Part shown: positions 10,670 to 21,705 of the stretch, in pieces
Position numbering within the stretch: position 1 is the first letter of the stretch
Layout: every line of letters begins with the position of its first letter
Origin: Arion vulgaris
Lineage: Eukaryota > Mollusca > Gastropoda > Stylommatophora > Arionidae
Assembly: GCA_020796225.1 (NCBI GenBank)
Contig: CM036758.1
Location: forward strand, 71,460,366 to 71,524,365
Direction: 5' to 3'
DNA length: 64,000 nucleotides
The notes under the pieces: generated by a model
Told to the model about the DNA's origin: nothing
The model's database searches: none
Seen by the model: only the letters and a program-made list of their open reading frames with translations
Position numbers and translations under genes: made by a program

Positions 10670-11722
10670 GTTGAGCCGCGTGGTCGCAAGGTACCATACA
10701 AAGAAATCAACCGATTCTCCAGAGCAAATCGACTACGATCATCAGAGGAACATGATCGGATGGCTGTGACCTGACATCGCAAGCTCCTGAATGGCCAGTA
10801 TCATTGAAATGGGTAGCTACAGGGTCACAGAGCATTGGCGTATATCGCGCAAGTGTTGGGCGAATCGGTCACTGAGTCTCCTGCCGGTTTCCCCAATATA
10901 GGCCTTGTTGCACCGCTTGCAGATAATGGCATAGATAATATTACGGGACTCGCACGTGAAACTGTCTTCAACAACGAACGTGGCTTTGGAAAAGACACCG
11001 TGCGGTCTGTATTACATAAGCACAAGTGTTGCAGCGCTGACGGCCACACTGGATGGTGCCAAAATGACTCTGGATGTTAGGCTTGAGGCGATGTGAACTA
11101 ACATATCCTTAAGGCTTCTGTCCCGTCTGTACGCCACCAAAGGGTAGTGTTGGAAGATTGAACGTGTATCAGGATCAGACTGAAGAATGGAGAGATGACG
11201 GAATAAGACTTTCTTCACAAGGGAACTATGAGGGTGGAAAGTTAAGACAAGTTTCACCCTGTCAGAATTGGAAGTTCTATGCTGGTTAGAAAGAGCCTCC
11301 TGGCGAGAAATTTGCTGAACGCGCCGCATAGCAGAAGCAAGCACCTTATCCGGGTATAAGCGCTACGAAAGAAATCCAGCATCTGGTGAGCTCTATCGAG
11401 GAAATCGTGCCCGCTACAGAGGCGAGAAGGCGCAAGAGTTGAGAGAATGGTAAAGAATCACGACAAGCCTGGGAATGGGAAGAGGTATAAAGAAGAAAAC
11501 TATGTGCATCAGTAGGCTTGTAGTATACTGATGTAGTGATGGTGGATATGCAGATAGTGATAGTGATGTCAAGAAAGTTGACACAAGAGGTAGAGATGTG
11601 AGATGTAAACCGAATAGCGGGATTGAAGACATTAATGAAATTAATGAAGCGTGACAAATCGGCTTCAGGCATATCGGTAATGCCAATACAATCATCAATG
11701 TATCTATGATACACAGACGGAC

Positions 11723-14177
11723 TTGGTATGCGTTGTATTGCTTCTAACCATTCTCATCTTCTTACTGACTTGGACTCCTCCCAGTCCCTACTTCTACAGC
11801 GTCTACAACTTCTCACTTCTAACAATATGCTCCTTTACTCCCTTATTCGTTTTATTATCCATGTTCTTAACAGACAACTACATGAATTTATGTGCACCCA
11901 TCACCAACAAAACTTAACCTTCTTCGCCCTGTACCTTCTACCACTCCTTCCAATTGTCCACTACGATCTTCTCCTCCCACACAGGTGGTTTGCATCCCTC
12001 CAGACCTTCCCTTATCGGACAGCGAGAGATGTGTTTTAAGTAAGGGTCTCAAGTTTGTTCCTCTCCGACCCACCATTGACCACTACTCTACTCTTCAAGA
12101 TGTGCACCGTTTCACCGTGGCTTACGGCTGAAATTTCATTTTCGGTACCAGGTTGACACTGACCAATGTCATGACACGAGTATGTTCGCTAAATATTCTA
12201 CTCGCAAACATGATTGGACACCAAACCCTGGTGTCTCCAACGCTCTTGATCTCTACATCAAGAATACTTACACGATATTGGACTGCTCCACCCCAAACGC
12301 CTAGGGCATTCTAACATGTCTCCGTCCGAGTTTCGTGCTCTATCACACCTCCGTCGACGTGATGACATTGTTATCAAACCGCCGATAAAGGCGGTGCAAT
12401 AGTGGTATGGAGCAAAGAACTATACCTTCAGGAAGGCCGCAACCAATTACTTGACACCCAATTCTATAAAACTAGTTCTTCTGATGTCACACTATCTAAC
12501 AATAGTAAAGTCCGTACAGTAATTAAGAACTTAATTGCCTCTAACGACCTTCCTACCGCCATCATCACTTTGTGTCATCGATAGCTGTTTAGGAAAACCA
12601 GCCTTTTATATGCTCCCAAAATTCATAAACTGAACAACCCGGGTAGGCCCATCGCTTCTGCTTGCTCTTGTCCTACGGAACATATCTCCGAATTTCTTGA
12701 TAGTATCTTCAATCCTATAGTCACCACACTACCTTCATTCTTGAAAGATACTAACCACACCTTGTCTGTTTTTTCGTCTATTGAGTTGTTGCCTGGCAGG
12801 AATTACCGTCTCTTCCTCCTTGATGTGTGCTCATTGTACACCTCCATACCTCATTCCGACGGACTTCAAGCTCTCCAGTTCTTTCTCGACAGGAGAACTA
12901 ACCCACTTGTCTCCACCTCGGCTCTCCTTCGCCTTGCAGAACTAGTTCTAACTCTCAACTCCTTTCAGTTCAATGACCAGTTCTTTGAGCAGATCAGTGG
13001 GGTCGCCATGGGTACTAAAATGGGACCCAGTTATGCTTGTCTATTCATGGGTCATCTTGAGCACCTAGTATGGAATTCCTATGATGGCCCTCTTCCGTCT
13101 GTGTATCATAGATACATTGATGATTGTATTGGCATTACCGATATGCCTGAAGCCGATTTGTCACGCTCATTAATTTCATTAATGTCTTCAATCCGGCTAT
13201 TCGGTTTACATCTCACATCTCTACCTCTTGTGTCAACTTTCTTGACATCACTATCACTATCTGCATATCCACCATCACTACATCAGTATACTACAAGCCT
13301 ACTGATGCACATAGTTTTCTTCTTTATACCTCTTCCCATTCCCAGGCTTGTCGTGATTCTTTACCATTCTCTCAACTTGCGCCTTCGTCGCTCTGTAGCG
13401 AGGGACGACGATTTCCTCGATAGAGCTCACCAGATGCTGGATTTCTTTCGTAAGCGCTTATACCCGGATAAGGTGCTTGCTTCTGCTATGCGGCGCGCTC
13501 AGCAAATTTCTCGCCAGGAGGCTCTTTCTAACCAGCATAGAACTTCCAATTCTGACAGGGTGAAACTTGTCTTAACTTTCCACCCTCATAGTTCCCTTGT
13601 GAAGAAAGTCTTATTCCGTCATCTCTCCATTCTTCAGTCTGATCCTGATACACGTTCAATCTTCCAACACTACCCTTTGGTGGCGTACAGACGGGACAGA
13701 AGCCTTAAGGATATGTTGGTTCACAGTCGCCTCAAGTCTAACATCCAGAGTCATTTTGGCACCATCCAGTGTGGCCGGCGGCGCTGCAACACTTGTGCTT
13801 ATGTAATACAGACCCGCACGGTGTCTTTTCCAAAAGCCACGTTCGTTGTTGAAGACAGTTTCACGGGCGAGTCCCGTAATATTATCTATGCCATTATCTG
13901 CAAGCGTTGCAACAAGGCCTATATTGGGGAAACCGGCAGGAGACTCAGTGACTGATTCGCCCAACACTTGCGCGATATACGCCAATGCTATGTGACCCAT
14001 GTAGCCACCCATTTCAATGATACTGGCCATTCAGGAGCTTGCGATGTCCAGGTCACAGCCATCCGATCATGTTCCTCTGATGATCGTAGTCGATTTGCTC
14101 TGGAGAATCGGTTGATTTCTTTGTATGGTACCTTGCGACCACGCGGGCTCAACGTATTACATTCTTATGCTTCTTAG
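11723..14177 (+). pseudogene. PLE reverse transcriptase / GIY-YIG endonuclease
   Basis: Penelope-type polyprotein pieces. 11892-12131 carries LSKGLKFVPLRP, typical of the N-terminal region. Around 12360-12584 is the DDIVIKP...GGAIVVWSK motif and 12600-12760 the YAPKIHKLNNPGRPI motif, each in shifted frames. 12741-13955 is the main frame with RT motifs LDVCSLYTSIP, GVAMGTKMGPSYACLF and YHRYIDDCIG, followed by the GIY-YIG start (IIYAIICKRCNKAYIGET). A single TGA at 13953-13955 interrupts the endonuclease; the same frame resumes to 14177 (THVATHFNDTGHSG, ALENRLISLYG). A compensated frameshift spans about 13166-13380. The element should reverse-transcribe by target priming but is dead here. Confidence 0.9.
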
Positions 14178-14297
14178 TACTTTCTCTTCCCATGCTTTGT
14201 AATCTCTATGGGTATATGTTGCATGTATTACATTCTTATGCTTCTTAGTACTTTCTCTACCCATGCTTTATAATCTATATGGGTATATGTTGCATGT
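14156..14297 (+). repeat. Two 70-bp direct repeats in PLE 3' UTR
   Basis: Tandem pair of about 70 bp, each beginning ttacattcttatgcttctta and ending gggtatatgttgcatgta. Mirrors the pair in the inverted copy. Confidence 0.9.
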
Positions 14298-14475
14298 ATT
14301 CAAGTTATATATTTACTAGATGTTTCATTGTTTCTTTTCTATTTCTAGTTTTTATGTGTGTTTTTGTGTTACATTTATTTCGTTATTCGTTTTTATTCCA
14401 GATTTTCCTTAGATACGTTGGTATTTGGTCGTCCATTTGTGTTTCATTTTAATTTGTCACTCCTGTTTGTTCGTT

Positions 14476-14503
14476 GCTTGATAAAGGCCTTGTTGGTCGA
14501 ACG
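14476..14503 (+). ncRNA. Hammerhead-like ribozyme remnant (plus copy)
   Basis: Same motif as in the inverted copy but with one A missing from the GAAA segment (ggtcgaacg). Stem II (GGCC/GGTC) is still possible. The core is degraded, so no activity is expected. Confidence 0.4.
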
Positions 14504-14644
14504 TTGCTGTTTATCGTCACTGTTTATGTATTTTGTAAAACTATAGTACTTTGTTTGTACGTGTTTCACTATTTACCAAGTTTTACTGCAGTCTTCCCCT
14601 ATTTCACTTTTAACAAACACCTCTTCAAGATATTATATATCATC

Positions 14645-14990
14645 ATCATCAGGTGCTGTGCCGGATGGCGTAGACGATCATGGATCTCCATAAATCTCTG
14701 TCTTTGGTGTTTGCTATCAACTCAGATGTTGACACTCTACCGTGCCATGAAGTCAGGATATCTAAAATTTGTGCTCTCTGTCTTCCTCTGTCCGTCTAAC
14801 CTCGATTTTGCCGGCTGTCACAATGTGTTCTAAAACCTCCCCTCTTCATCACATGCCCGAAAAATGATGACTGCCTCTTTCTTATATTGATGAAAAGCTT
14901 TCTCTGTGTCGTGATCTCATTCAACACCTCAACATTGATCATTTTAGCAGTCCATGGGATTGTCATCATTCTTGTGTAAAACCACATCTC
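14645..14990 (-). pseudogene. LINE 3' end (family U, GAT tail)
   Basis: The minus strand reads KMINVEVLNEITTQRK and KRQSSFFGHVMKRGG, with a catcatcatcatc tail at the left. Matches the plus-strand copy at 48590-48920. Confidence 0.75.
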
Positions 14991-15036
14991 TGTGTACCAA
15001 TAGTGAATGTATCATGTATATTGGAATTTGCAATTA

Positions 15037-16835
15037 CAGTAGAACCCACTTATCTCGACCTTGGTTAACTCGCCAACCCTATTAAGTCGACGCTTTTGAA
15101 GTGGAACCGCCAAATTCTCTCTTTGTCTTAGCATTTTCTCATCGGATATCTCGATTCTTTTATGTCCCCGAACCCTAATATCTCGAGCACAAAAGAGGGC
15201 CAAATTTGCCACTTAACGTTGGTTATCTCGATCCCCATGACCATGGGTGTTAACTTATGCTACAGTAATATATACAGTCCAATATTGGCAGGTGTTGATT
15301 CATGTAAGTTTCTTTCGTGGGAATGGAGATCCCATTTTGCAAGAACACAGTATTTTGATTTTTAATTTACCGTATTTGGTTCACTGCGCATGTGCTGAGT
15401 TCACGTGAGTTCCTTGTCTGAAGGATAATATGCTGTAGCTATTCTGTTTATTTTTTCCATTCTAAAAATGTCTGGAGGTGTTAAGAGAAAACTGGAGAAT
15501 CAGTCAATAGAGAAAAAAGTATGAAATCATACTGCAGCTAGAAAAAGGAACAAAACCGCAGACCTCAGTCGTCAGCATGGCATTCCAGCAAACACCATTT
15601 CGGGATGGAAAAGAAGGCAGACGTGATAAAGCAAATGTACGAGAAGTCTGTCTTTGATCCAGCAAGAAAAAACTTAGAGTGGCTGAGCACAAAGATGTCG
15701 ACGATGCAGTGTTTCAATGGTTCACAAATACGCGAGCAACAAACCTTCCTGTCAATGGTCCCTTGCTGATGGAGAAGGCGGACATCCTTGCTGCAAGCTA
15801 GGACACCTGACTTTAAAGCAAGTCAGGTGGCTGGATCGTTTCAAAAGAGGCACAACATTGTCTTCAAAGCAATTTGTGGAGAGAGTGCTGCGGTTCAACA
15901 GGAACAAGTGGATTCATGGCTGAAGACTCAAATGCGCACAATTTTGGATACCTATGAGACTAGGAACATTTTTAATGCTGATGAAACTGGGGTGTTTTGG
16001 AAATGCCTTCCAGACAAGACTATGGCGTTTCGTGGGAGGCTTGTCACGCGGAAAAAGTCGAAGGACCGACTTACAGTGCTAGTTGCTGCTAACATGGATG
16101 GAAGCCAAAACTCCCGCTCTACGTTATAGGAAAGTCCAAGAATCCTAGATGCTTTAAGCAGACCAAAGTTCTCCAATGTGATTACGATGGCCAGCCAAGC
16201 GCCTGGATCACAGGAGATCTATTCAGTGCATGGGTGAAAAAGTGGGACAGGAAGTTCCAAGCAGAGAAAAGGAAGGTGGCACTGATCGTGGACAACTGTA
16301 GAGCTCATCCGGATGTTCCTGGTCTCAAGGCCATTAAGATCTTTTACCTCCCACCTAACACAACGAGTAAGCTCCAACCACTGGACCAGGGGATAATCCA
16401 AGTGCTTAAGGTGTACTACAGGAAAATGTTGATGAGCCAATACCTACTCCATGATGAAAAGAAGGCACAGTACACCCCTTCCCTTCTAGATGCAATGAAC
16501 TTCCTGAGATCAGCCTGGAATGACGTGAAGAAGGAAACAATCTCAAACTGCTGGATGCACTGCGTCATTCAGGATATTTCCGATGATGAGTTTCAGGCAC
16601 AGTTCCGTGCAGCCGCAGAAGAACTCACAGAAGTGGCAGAAAAATCAAGCCTTACAGATGCTATCTTGGAAGAGGAGGCACAGGAGTTAGCCATCACTGT
16701 CCAGGAATTCGGAGATTACATAGAAATCGACAAAGACGTCGTTACTGATGGCGTGATCACCGATGAAGACATTGTATCAAGTGTGCAGTCAGCACTGGCA
16801 AGCACATCTGCATGCGGCAATGATTATATATGGCC
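15037..16835 (+). mobile_element. Tigger/pogo-type transposon, 3' end lost
   Basis: The left terminus cagtagaacccacttatctc is preceded by TA, as expected for a Tigger/pogo element. The transposase follows on the plus strand. I found no matching inverted terminus (a ...ggttctactg end) downstream. Homology stops near 16830, where an unrelated LINE end begins. It lies in the last intron of the cysteine-rich gene. Confidence 0.8.
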
Positions 16836-16850
16836 TTTTGATCTTTACAG
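15470..16850 (+). pseudogene. Tigger transposase pseudogene
   Basis: Broken transposase of the pogo/CENP-B-like family. Start at ATG 15470 (MSGGVKRK), interrupted by TGA soon after. Frameshifted pieces carry a CENP-B/psq-type helix-turn-helix (EIILQLEKG) and the second HTH (ASQVAG, FQKRHNIVF). The DDE core is visible: NADETGVFW (first D), VALIVDNCRAH (second D) and LQPLDQGI (third D), with 30 residues between the last two. A frameshift near 16100-16230 separates the first D from the others. The family cuts and pastes at TA sites. This copy cannot. Confidence 0.88.
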
Positions 16851-16929
16851 ACGGTCAATTGGCAAATGTTTTACTGTGACAACTTCTGAGTTTTTGCCTT
16901 TCCCTCGTCTTTCAGCTCATACATAAGTC

Positions 16930-17640
16930 TTTTCTCAAAGACTGCGCCTTCGCAATATCCCTTTCCACACAACTCTGTCATCAACTAGTTTTTCCCATGT
17001 ACTGGGACCTATAGAAAAGTTTTTCATTGAGGTCTTGCAGACATCTTTATATCTGAGCAGTGGTCCGCCCTGGTGCCTCTTCCTCTCCGAAAGTTCACAG
17101 AACAACATTTGTTTTGGTATCCGACAAGTTTCCATTCTTCTCAATGCCTCAACCATCTTAGTCGCTACTGCTGAGCATACCCATGAAGGAAGGCAGGTTT
17201 GCACGTTGCTTGCAGTAGTTCAGAGCAGTACAACTTTATCTTGTCGTAACCCCTGATGTTCGTAATCCTGCGGAGACATCAAAGGTGAAACATGTTAGGT
17301 CTCCTCTCGTGTCTTGAGTAGGCAGTCCATGTTTCTGAGCCATATAGTAAAGAACTAATTACACAGGTTCGATATATTTGAATCTTCGTCTGCAATGTTA
17401 GTTTTGTGTTGTCACACGCTCGCTTTGATAGTTTGCTGAATGTAGTAGCCGCACTTCCTATACGAGCATTGATTTCTTCATTGATAGAAAGGCTGGCAGT
17501 GACCATGGACCCAAGATAGCAAAATTTTGGAACTGGTGTTAGATGGTTACCATTTAAAGTGATATTTGTTGTGTTACCTCCCTGACATAAAACAACTATT
17601 TTGCAGACACTTATTGTCAGAGGACTGTTTGGAGACACCC
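16930..17640 (-). pseudogene. LINE RT C-terminal region
   Basis: The minus strand reads FCYLGSMVTASLSINEEI (the CYLGS motif after the RT palm), VISSLLYGSETWT, then RHQGGPLLRYKDVCK and WEKLVDDR. This is the order found in the thumb and C-terminal region of RTE/CR1-like LINEs whose ends are at 34735 and 51035. One or two frameshifts. Confidence 0.8.
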
Positions 17641-17654
17641 TATGATTACCTTAC

Positions 17655-17734
17655 CTATTAAAGTCTTGTTAAATCCAGCAGTTTTACATTCCTCATACAG
17701 TGATTCACAATATTCCAGGCATACCATAGCTTTC
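17655..17734 (-). CDS. Folate-receptor-like Cys-rich protein, internal exon
   Basis: An 80-bp exon. Acceptor ctcgatgtcatctacag then GAAAGC; donor ATAG then gtaagg. The first base completes Met begun by AT at the end of the 20178-20431 exon; 26 full codons follow; the final G is completed by GA of the 9658-9860 exon. It encodes AMVCLEYCESLYEECKTAGF, including the C-x3-C-x5-C pattern that follows the CSP motif in folate-receptor-like proteins, and an N-glycosylation sequon (NKT). It is isolated between a LINE remnant (16930-17640) and a SINE-C2 (about 17799). Phase agreement on both sides is strong evidence that it is real. Confidence 0.85.
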
Positions 17735-17798
17735 CTGTAGATGACATCGAGATGCACAATTTGATTAATTTATTAATTGATTGATAGGATCGTAACTT

Positions 17799-18047
17799 AT
17801 TCTTCTTCTTCTTCGAACGCTCCATATCGACCACTTGTTAACCACTCCGTTTGATCTGAACCTAAGAGCGATTGTACATTGTGCCAGATATGCGTCTACA
17901 AGTAGGCCAGCACATCCAATTTCTGCGATTCTTTTTCTTTACTAGGTAGCTTCCTAGATCCTACATCAGTCGCCTCATGCGACATACCTGGTAGTTGCTG
18001 TGGTACTATTCTTTGCTTTCCCTGCGGTCCCTGGCACCACACAGGCG
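17799..18047 (-). mobile_element. SINE-C2 copy
   Basis: Tail (ttcttcttcttcgaacgctc) at the left, C2 body and head to the right (acaggcgatg). The target duplication is unclear. It lies 65 bp upstream of an exon of the cysteine-rich gene. Confidence 0.8.
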
Positions 18048-18234
18048 ATGACTTCTTAATTGTTGATAGGATCACGATTGATTAATTGTTGATAGGATCA
18101 CCATTATCATTGCACTTTAGTGAATAATCAGGCATGTTTCAAATCTTAGCTTACAGGGAAGATCAGAGCAGAAGCGCATAAGCTGCATCAGCGATAGTAG
18201 CACAGGAACTTTTTTTTTATACAAGTGGCTGCAG

Positions 18235-18765
18235 AGTTGACTGTATCCTGTTCTGAGGCGTAGAATGAAAACTTCTAATCTATTCATTGTGTGATGGTCA
18301 CTGTGTATTGGTCTTATCTTATCTTAACCACATTTGTCATGAAGCATCGTGGGGAGAGTTAGTTTTCTATCTTGTGCCAGGTGTGTTGCGCTGACGTTGT
18401 CAATCCATGTTTTCGCAGGGACTCTGAGATGTTATCTATCCATCGTGTTCTTGGCCTACCTCATGCTCTGCGCCCTGAGTGTCGATTATTGTAGGCATGT
18501 GATGGTAGTCTTCTTCTTCTTTGCGTTACGACCAATTTTAATCACTCTTTGTGATATGTTTGATCTTTGCCAAGAACGTGTATTCGTTGCACATTGGTTT
18601 GGTAGGCCCCTAAATGCATAGAATTTTACACATTTAGGACATGTGCATCCGATATCAGCCAAGTGATGGTAGTAAATGTGGTTCCATTCTCATTAGATGG
18701 CCGAACCACTTGATTCTTTGCTTCTCGATGTACTGGTATTGGTGGTTATCTGACTGATTTGATCA
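18235..18765 (-). pseudogene. LINE 3' end (family Z), split by a SINE
   Basis: Minus-strand end of a reverse transcriptase ORF, matching 55525-55965 (catcgtgttcttggcctacc on the plus strand). It is interrupted by the SINE-C1 at 18509-18662, with the sequence resuming on the other side. Confidence 0.75.
18509..18662 (-). mobile_element. 5'-truncated SINE-C1 with TSD
   Basis: Tail and body present, head module missing. The target duplication gtgatggtag at 18499-18508 and 18663-18672 is perfect and lies within a LINE remnant. A truncated copy with an intact duplication is what target-primed reverse transcription produces. Confidence 0.9.
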
Positions 18766-18769
18766 TCCA

Positions 18770-19230
18770 ATTCCATCACTACTTCTGTCTTGTCTTTTCT
18801 CTAATCATGTTTTGTCTCACAGCATCAGGATAAGAAAAGATTTCTATAATGGGCTTTTGTGTGCGTTTCATAAATAGTATTTTTCACCCCCTATGTTATC
18901 TCTGAGGTCCACGTTTTGCATGGACAGCCTTTGTATCCACTGTATCGGAGTGACATTGCTCTTTGAGGTGTACTATCTATTTGTAATCTACTTATGTGGC
19001 CAAACCATTCAATTTGTTGTTTCTTGATGAAGTTCAGTACTGATGTTGTACACACTTATTTTTCCAGAGGACTTCATTTCTAAACCGGTCTCTTCTTGAT
19101 ACTCCATGCACTCTGCGTAGACACTTCATCTCTGTCGTGACGTTTTCTTCTATTGTTTGATGTCACCGTACAGGTTTGGCACTGCTAGCATAATGTTGGG
19201 AGAAAGATTGTGTTGAACAATGTTCTATTA
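18770..19230 (-). pseudogene. LINE C-terminal fragment (family V)
   Basis: Resembles 32900-33290 on the same strand (cacagcatcaggataagaaa and gccgaccattcaatttgttg-type blocks). Many stops. Confidence 0.55.
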
Positions 19231-19241
19231 GTGTTCATGGT

Positions 19242-19489
19242 TGCCCGAGTGGTTACCGGGCCCAAATTTGGGGCGTAAAGAATAGAACCACTGTTACCTG
19301 TCACTCATGTCGTAATAGGCGACTAAGGAGGTTTTGCTGAAATTGGATGCACATGTCCTAAACATGTAGAAGTCTATGCGTTTAGTAGCCTACCAAACCA
19401 ATGTGCAACGTATACACATTCTTGGCAAAGATCAAACATGTCACAAAGAGTGATTAAAATTGCTTGTAAAGAACGAATGCAAAGAAGAA
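19242..19489 (+). mobile_element. SINE-C1 insertion with 11-bp TSD
   Basis: Head at the left (ggttaccgggcccaaatttg), GAA tail at the right. Target duplication gtgttcatggt at 19231-19241 and 19490-19500. Confidence 0.92.
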
Positions 19490-19689
19490 GTGTTCATGGT
19501 GACATGTTTGCATTTCAGAATCGGTGCCATTCGTCCTAATATATGATTTATTGCATCTATGTTAGATTTTTTTAGTTATTCTTAGATTCCACCCCATCAT
19601 CCACAAATACTTTGACATACATATAAATATACAGTTTCTGTTTAATCAAAATGTGGAAAGAACAAAAGAATCCCCTTGCAAATTACATC

Positions 19690-20147
19690 CTTGACTAAAA
19701 GGTTTCATAGGTTAAGGATTGACTTAATTGCACCGGGTTTTCCCATATGGCTGTGTCCCAGTTTTTGGTTTTACTTTTGATCCAGAAGCACTTAAGCTTT
19801 CAGCTCTTTGGCTCGGTGCCATGGACATCATAACCCTTCGGTTCAGTGTCACAAACACTGTAAATCTGGAGAACCTGTGGCTTTTCTGCCAGCCCGCGAA
19901 TTGAACCCGCACTCATAGGGCTTGTCACCCAATGTGCTACGAACATGCTGCGCAGGCGGGTGTCCCTGTTGACAGAGATGGCATGCCATCTGCAGAGAGC
20001 ATTGCACAAACTCCATAGCAACAATCCTAGGGATCACATGCAAAAAATTGCACATGTGTCTCGGAATGGATTCAAACTCCCAACCTTCAGTATACAGGCA
20101 CACAACTTAACCACTTCGCTATTGAGACCCCCATCCATGACTAAATA
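19690..20147 (-). mobile_element. SINE-F, tRNA-derived, interrupted by SINE-A
   Basis: On the minus strand the tRNA-like head is at 20147-20070 (atagcgaagtggttaagttg, B-box-like gggagtttgaatcc). The body is catgtgatccctaggattgt, and it continues beyond the nested SINE-A to aaggattgacttaattgcac. Other copies are broken around 53882-54170 and at 23765-23970. Confidence 0.75.
19760..19959 (-). mobile_element. SINE-A nested in SINE-F
   Basis: tRNA-derived SINE with box A (tgtgctacgaacatgctgcg on the plus strand) and box B region (ttgaacccgcactc). Short target duplication gtgtccc at 19753-19759 and 19960-19966. Confidence 0.8.
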
Positions 20148-20177
20148 AAGCATAAAATTCAGGTTGACATTACTTAC

Positions 20178-20431
20178 ATGTTTGGTTTGTAGAACTTGTA
20201 CTGGTCTGGACTACAAAAATAACACATGAGAAAGTTGATGTAATTTGAACATAACTTTGATGCACCATACAGTGGGTCCATTGCAGCAAATACTGATGTT
20301 ACTTCCGTACGTTTACAACATGACTTTGTAGTGTACCAAGAGCAATTGACTAGTCCTCCTTCAGAGGCAGGATAGCGATTATCATCTATAGAAATGTCAA
20401 TACAAAGTGAATCCAACAATTTTAGGATACA
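20178..20431 (-). CDS. Folate-receptor-like Cys-rich protein, core exon
   Basis: Exon with donor AACAT then gtaagt (20172-20177) and a likely acceptor atattctacag before TGTATCC. It encodes LKLLDSLCIDISIDDNRYPA, LVNCSWYTTKSCCKRTEV, LYGASKLCSNYINFLMCYFC and SPDQYKFYKPN. The CC pair followed by C...C-x2-CSP and a downstream C-x3-C is the recognisable part, resembling the folate/riboflavin-binding receptor domain. An alternative acceptor (tttctatag at 20386-20394, exon from 20385) would start in a different phase. NCSW is a possible glycosylation site. The downstream join to 17734 is in phase. Confidence 0.82.
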
Positions 20432-20529
20432 CTGTAGAATATTGCACGGAATAATGGCTTTAATTATAAATATGCATGAATAAGTTGTGGCCGTCTCTAG
20501 CTTAGCGGTAGTGAGCTGGATCACAACCT

Positions 20530-20745
20530 AAGAACTTCTTCTTCTCTTCCCCCATTTACTTCTTTATAGAAGTGTTGGGGAACGTAGTGATCTTGTGTGT
20601 GCTTGTTTTAAGGCAATTTGTAAGCTGATTTTCATTTTTGTAAGACTGTCTTTGATGTCATCACTCCATCTTTTGGGTGGTCTTCCTCTTGCTTTGTACT
20701 CATTATACTTTTTCTGTGTGGCTCTCTGTGGTAGGCGGATAAGAG
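20530..20745 (-). pseudogene. LINE 3' end (family X, GAA tail)
   Basis: Minus-strand C-terminal ORF end with the characteristic 3' sequence (cccccatttacttctttata on plus) and gaagaagaag tail. Matches 23515-23765, 52955-53395 and the plus-strand copy at 63100-63604. Confidence 0.75.
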
Positions 20746-20950
20746 CATCTGGTTCAAACTGTGTGGTGGGCAGTTTGGAAGCAAATTTGTTTCCGTGGAT
20801 TTTTACAAATGGTAAAAATAGACATCACTGTTCAGACAGCAATGGAAAATAACTAAACTTATAAGTGGTGCCTAGAAAATCAACGATTCGTTTATTGTGG
20901 TTGATAGCGACGTCCTGTAAAGTATATACCACGATTTTCATTTCATGAAT
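20746..20950 (+). mobile_element. SINE-B (head 2, tail I), damaged head
   Basis: Starts inside the head (ggttcaaactgtgtggtggg), then the core ttcagacagcaatggaaaat and tail I (ggtggttgatagcgacgtcc-like) ending ccacgattttcatttcatg. No target duplication identified. Confidence 0.7.
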
Positions 20951-21465
20951 AAGTTTAGTTAAGTCGTCAGATCATCATCACTGCACATCAAACCAATTAG
21001 TCTATAAGTAATCCGTTCTCCACCTCAGTATGTTTGTCAGTGTGTAGCAACTAAAAACACCAGTTTTATGTTGGTTCACTATTCTTCTTTGACTTTGAGT
21101 ATAGTGCTCTTGCATAGCTACACCACACTTGGCTTGGTATTCTTGCACTCTGGTTAGGATTGTAGATTTACCCCCATTACTTGAATCATTTACACATCTT
21201 CTCTCTGTTAGGGAACTCTTTGTTTGCCTATGTGCCTGTATGTGAATTGTATGAGCTGCAATGAACGTCTGAGAGCAGAGTTAGTAATGTGTTTAACACA
21301 AGTTTTTCGCATTTATGCCATTCGGTACCTGCTGAGTGAAAATTAGCATATATAGGTCTGCATAGAGAACGTTGACGCCAGTTTAGTAACTAATAACCAA
21401 TGTATGTTCTATCTGGACTAGCATAATATAAAACTATATTTTCTTATAGTTTTATAAAAACAGTA
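20951..21465. other. No confident feature
   Basis: Possibly an old LINE fragment on the minus strand near 21060-21300. A gtttagtaactaataaccaa motif at about 21371-21391 matches the TAACCAA tail of the RNase H LINE family. No exon found. Confidence 0.35.
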
Positions 21466-21705
21466 ATCCCATCGGTAATGAGCTCGATCATAAACTCAAG
21501 CGTACCTGGTTCAAACCCCACGGTGGGCAAGTTTGGAAGCAAATTTGTTTCTGTGGGATTTTTACAAAAGGTAAAAAGAGACCTCACCATTCAGAAAGAA
21601 ATGACAAACTACTGAATGTATAAGTGGTGCCTAGAAAATCAACTACTCATTTACTGTGGTTGATGGCTACGTCCTGTAAAGGATATGCCACGATTTTCAT
21701 TTTGT
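21466..21705 (+). mobile_element. SINE-B (head 2, tail I)
   Basis: tRNA-derived head (cggtaatgagctcgatcata, B-box-like ctggttcaaaccccac), core ttcagaaagaaatgacaaac, tail I ending ccacgattttcattttg. It abuts the candidate cysteine-rich exon at 21706-21830. Confidence 0.8.

Larger units (their letters stand above)
10248..11721 (-). mobile_element. Inverted partial Penelope-like element
   Basis: A 1.47-kb inverted copy of 13094-14574. On the minus strand it begins at the RT motif YHRYIDDCIG and runs through the linker, the GIY-YIG region and the 3' UTR, including the duplicated 70-bp block. It ends exactly where the plus-strand copy begins (11722), so the two are head-to-head. It contains frameshifts. 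Unlike the plus copy, it keeps the correct frame after RYIDD (FINFINVFNPAIRF). A 5'-truncated inverted copy next to a longer one is a known structural habit of Penelope-like elements. Confidence 0.88.
11722..14574 (+). mobile_element. Penelope-like retroelement, main copy
   Basis: The longest copy, running from the N-terminal part of the ORF to the 3' UTR. Left junction is with the inverted copy at 11721/11722; right homology ends near 14574. It contains the RT-GIY-YIG ORF (separate entry), the 70-bp duplicate and a hammerhead-like remnant. It lies inside the last intron of the folate-receptor-like gene, in the opposite orientation. No clear target duplication was found. Confidence 0.88.

Noticed and set aside
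12741..13955. Intact retroviral or LTR-type reverse transcriptase
   Set aside because: RT motifs plus a downstream GIY-YIG domain identify a Penelope-like element. No LTRs, gag or protease were seen.
14090..14110. Second hammerhead core at ctctgatgatcg
   Set aside because: This sequence codes for the conserved SSDDRSRF of the PLE endonuclease region and has no GAAA partner with a stem.
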